Origin: Gammaproteobacteria bacterium | GTDB taxonomy: Bacteria > Pseudomonadota > Gammaproteobacteria > Steroidobacterales > Steroidobacteraceae | Assembly: GCA_030830595.1 (NCBI GenBank) | Contig: JAURMS010000321.1 | Location: 1-5,498 of the forward strand | Direction of reading: 5' to 3' | Length of the DNA stretch: 5,498 nucleotides | Shown here: piece after piece, positions 4,473-5,498 of the stretch | How positions within the stretch are numbered: position 1 is the stretch's first letter | How the letters are laid out: each line of letters starts with the position of its first letter | The notes under the pieces: generated by a model | Seen by the model: only the letters and a program-made list of their open reading frames with translations | The model's database searches: none | What the model was told of the DNA's origin: nothing | Position numbers and translations under genes: made by a program

Positions 4473-5498
4473 TCACTCCACCTCGATCAGGTCAAGGATC
4501 ACCCCGGGGGTGCCGACCCTGAGCTTGTCGCCCGGTGAGAGCAGCACGCTGCCCTGCACTCGCCGGCCATTGACCCAGGTACCGTAGCGGCTGTCATCCA
4601 GGAGCTCGACGCGACCCGCACTGGCGACCAGGCGACAGTGCTGCCTGGACACGCCGGTGGGGCGTCCCGCCAGTCGAAGCTGCCGGTCTCCCGCGGGATC
4701 GAGCCCCACGCAGAGTTCCCCCTCCTGCAGTCGATGAGCCTGCCCCGCATGCAACAGGTGGGTGGGCGCCCTCGCAGGCACCGTCTCGGACACCCGCTCC
4801 GAAGGCAGGGGCACACTGCGCGGCAGGGCGATCAGCAGGCCGCCCTCGCCCATACCCGGCCACTGTGCCACGCCCCGCGCCAGCGCTCCGGGCTCGAGAC
4901 GTCGAGCTTCGACTCCCGGCAGCGCCGCCAGCCGCTCGACCAGTCCTGGCACGCTGCGGGTGCGGTGACCCAACAGCACGGTGACGGGCTCACCTTGCAG
5001 CTGGCCACGCACCAGTTCCACCAGCTGGGCATAGAACGCCTCAGCGGCAAGCAGCGCATCCTCGCGCGTGAAAGGCACCGCAAGGCGGCCATGTGGCGAA
5101 TCGATGGCCGCCTCCACCTCCTCGCGTTGCTCGAGCAGCTCCAGCCACTCAGGCAGCCTGTCCATCAGCGACTGTTCACTGGCCGCATGGTGCAGCGGAT
5201 CGAAACGGGTTCGACCGACCATCGAGCCGGCGACCCAGCGGGCCAAGCTCTCGTGCAGGGACCTGAGTCCCACCCGAGGCGCCAGCTCGACCCGGCCGCG
5301 ACGCAGCGACTGCCGGCCGGCAAGTTCGGTGAGGACGGCCTGATGCAGGTGCAAATCCAGATGCAACACGCGCGGATGCGCGGGCACGGGTGCGGCAGCC
5401 GCCACGGCCAGGTCGATGAAACCGACGGTTTGCAGGCCAGCCGCAGAGGCGATACCCGCCAGCAAGCCGAGCTGGCGCGGCCTGAGGCTGCCCGGCAC
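4473..5498 (-). CDS. FHA-domain protein with possible ASKHA (actin/Hsp70-like) N-terminal region (5' partial)
   Basis: The frame is open to the window edge and gives 341 residues. The edge codon happens to be GTG, but the protein most likely begins further upstream. Residues 255-338 form an FHA domain, a fold that usually binds phosphothreonine peptides: VSRQH (283-287), DDSRYGTWVNG (301-311) and LSPGDKLRVG (320-329). The usual GR arginine appears as Leu266, and the usual Asn before GT is Tyr305. Residues 1-215 look like part of an actin/Hsp70-type fold. VLHLDLHLHQAVLTEL (44-59) sits where the phosphate-2 loop would be, and VTVLLGHRTRSVPGLVERL (172-190) resembles the adenosine loop. Key glycines are replaced (H50, H178), so it may not hydrolyse ATP. 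Residues 216-254 may be a linker. I see no membrane segment, so a cytoplasmic location is likely. It leads into the two vWA genes and probably controls or docks on their complex. The FHA call is firm; the ASKHA call is tentative. Confidence 0.8.
   Translation of the reverse strand: MPGSLRPRQLGLLAGIASAAGLQTVGFIDLAVAAAAPVPAHPRVLHLDLHLHQAVLTELAGRQSLRRGRVELAPRVGLRSLHESLARWVAGSMVGRTRFDPLHHAASEQSLMDRLPEWLELLEQREEVEAAIDSPHGRLAVPFTREDALLAAEAFYAQLVELVRGQLQGEPVTVLLGHRTRSVPGLVERLAALPGVEARRLEPGALARGVAQWPGMGEGGLLIALPRSVPLPSERVSETVPARAPTHLLHAGQAHRLQEGELCVGLDPAGDRQLRLAGRPTGVSRQHCRLVASAGRVELLDDSRYGTWVNGRRVQGSVLLSPGDKLRVGTPGVILDLIEVE
4476..4484 (-). promoter_or_regulatory. Shine-Dalgarno for the first vWA gene
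   Basis: The minus strand reads GAGGTGGAG here, inside the last codons of the FHA gene, with GGAG six bases before the ATG at 4467-4469. The strong site and the 3-bp gap between stop and start suggest efficient re-initiation by ribosomes finishing the FHA gene. Confidence 0.65.

Noticed and set aside
5496..5498. GTG at the window edge as the true start of the FHA gene
   Set aside because: It is simply the last codon visible, no ribosome site can be seen, and the visible protein would begin in the middle of the apparent ASKHA-like fold.
1670..5498. Known anti-phage system such as Zorya
   Set aside because: No MotA-like ZorA, OmpA-type ZorB, helicase or nuclease is visible; the vWA heads and lipoprotein do not fit that layout, and the neighbours are not defence genes.

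Overview
This is a GC-rich, gene-dense window with no mobile element, RNA gene or CRISPR array that I can see. The organism is probably a Gram-negative proteobacterium, most likely a gammaproteobacterium. The reasons are a lipoprotein signal peptide with a classic lipobox, a Sec-type secreted TPR protein with a TonB-C-like end, and membrane helices that resemble ExbD/TolR. The taxon is inferred; no marker gene is present.

Layout. The plus strand carries the 3' end of a cyclopropane-fatty-acyl-phospholipid-synthase-like methyltransferase (1-276), a 38-bp gap, and a secreted TPR protein with a TonB-C-like domain (315-1763). The rest (1670-5498) is one tightly packed minus-strand operon. In transcription order it holds a protein with a possible actin/Hsp70-like (ASKHA) region and a C-terminal FHA domain (cut by the window edge at 5498), two paralogous membrane-anchored von Willebrand A (vWA) proteins, and a small lipoprotein. 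Its junctions are a 3-bp gap, a 4-bp GTGA overlap and a 4-bp ATGA overlap, so the four genes are almost certainly co-transcribed and probably translationally coupled. The two transcription units converge, and their last genes overlap tail to tail by 94 bp. The overlap codes only for low-complexity tails on both strands.

How the genes may work together. Each vWA protein has a short basic N-terminus, one membrane helix with the shared motif MSFLDV-x-SCG-x-GA, a periplasmic coiled coil, and a vWA domain with an intact DxSxS metal site. The helix resembles the proton-conducting helix of ExbD/TolR. My reading is that the operon encodes an envelope-spanning complex: a cytoplasmic FHA/ASKHA-like regulator, a pair of TolR-like stators carrying vWA heads in the periplasm, and a lipoprotein at the outer membrane. 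If so, a MotA/TolQ/ExbB-type channel gene should lie upstream, beyond base 5498. This is inference. The individual domain calls are much firmer than the system-level idea. I do not recognise a named, characterised system here.
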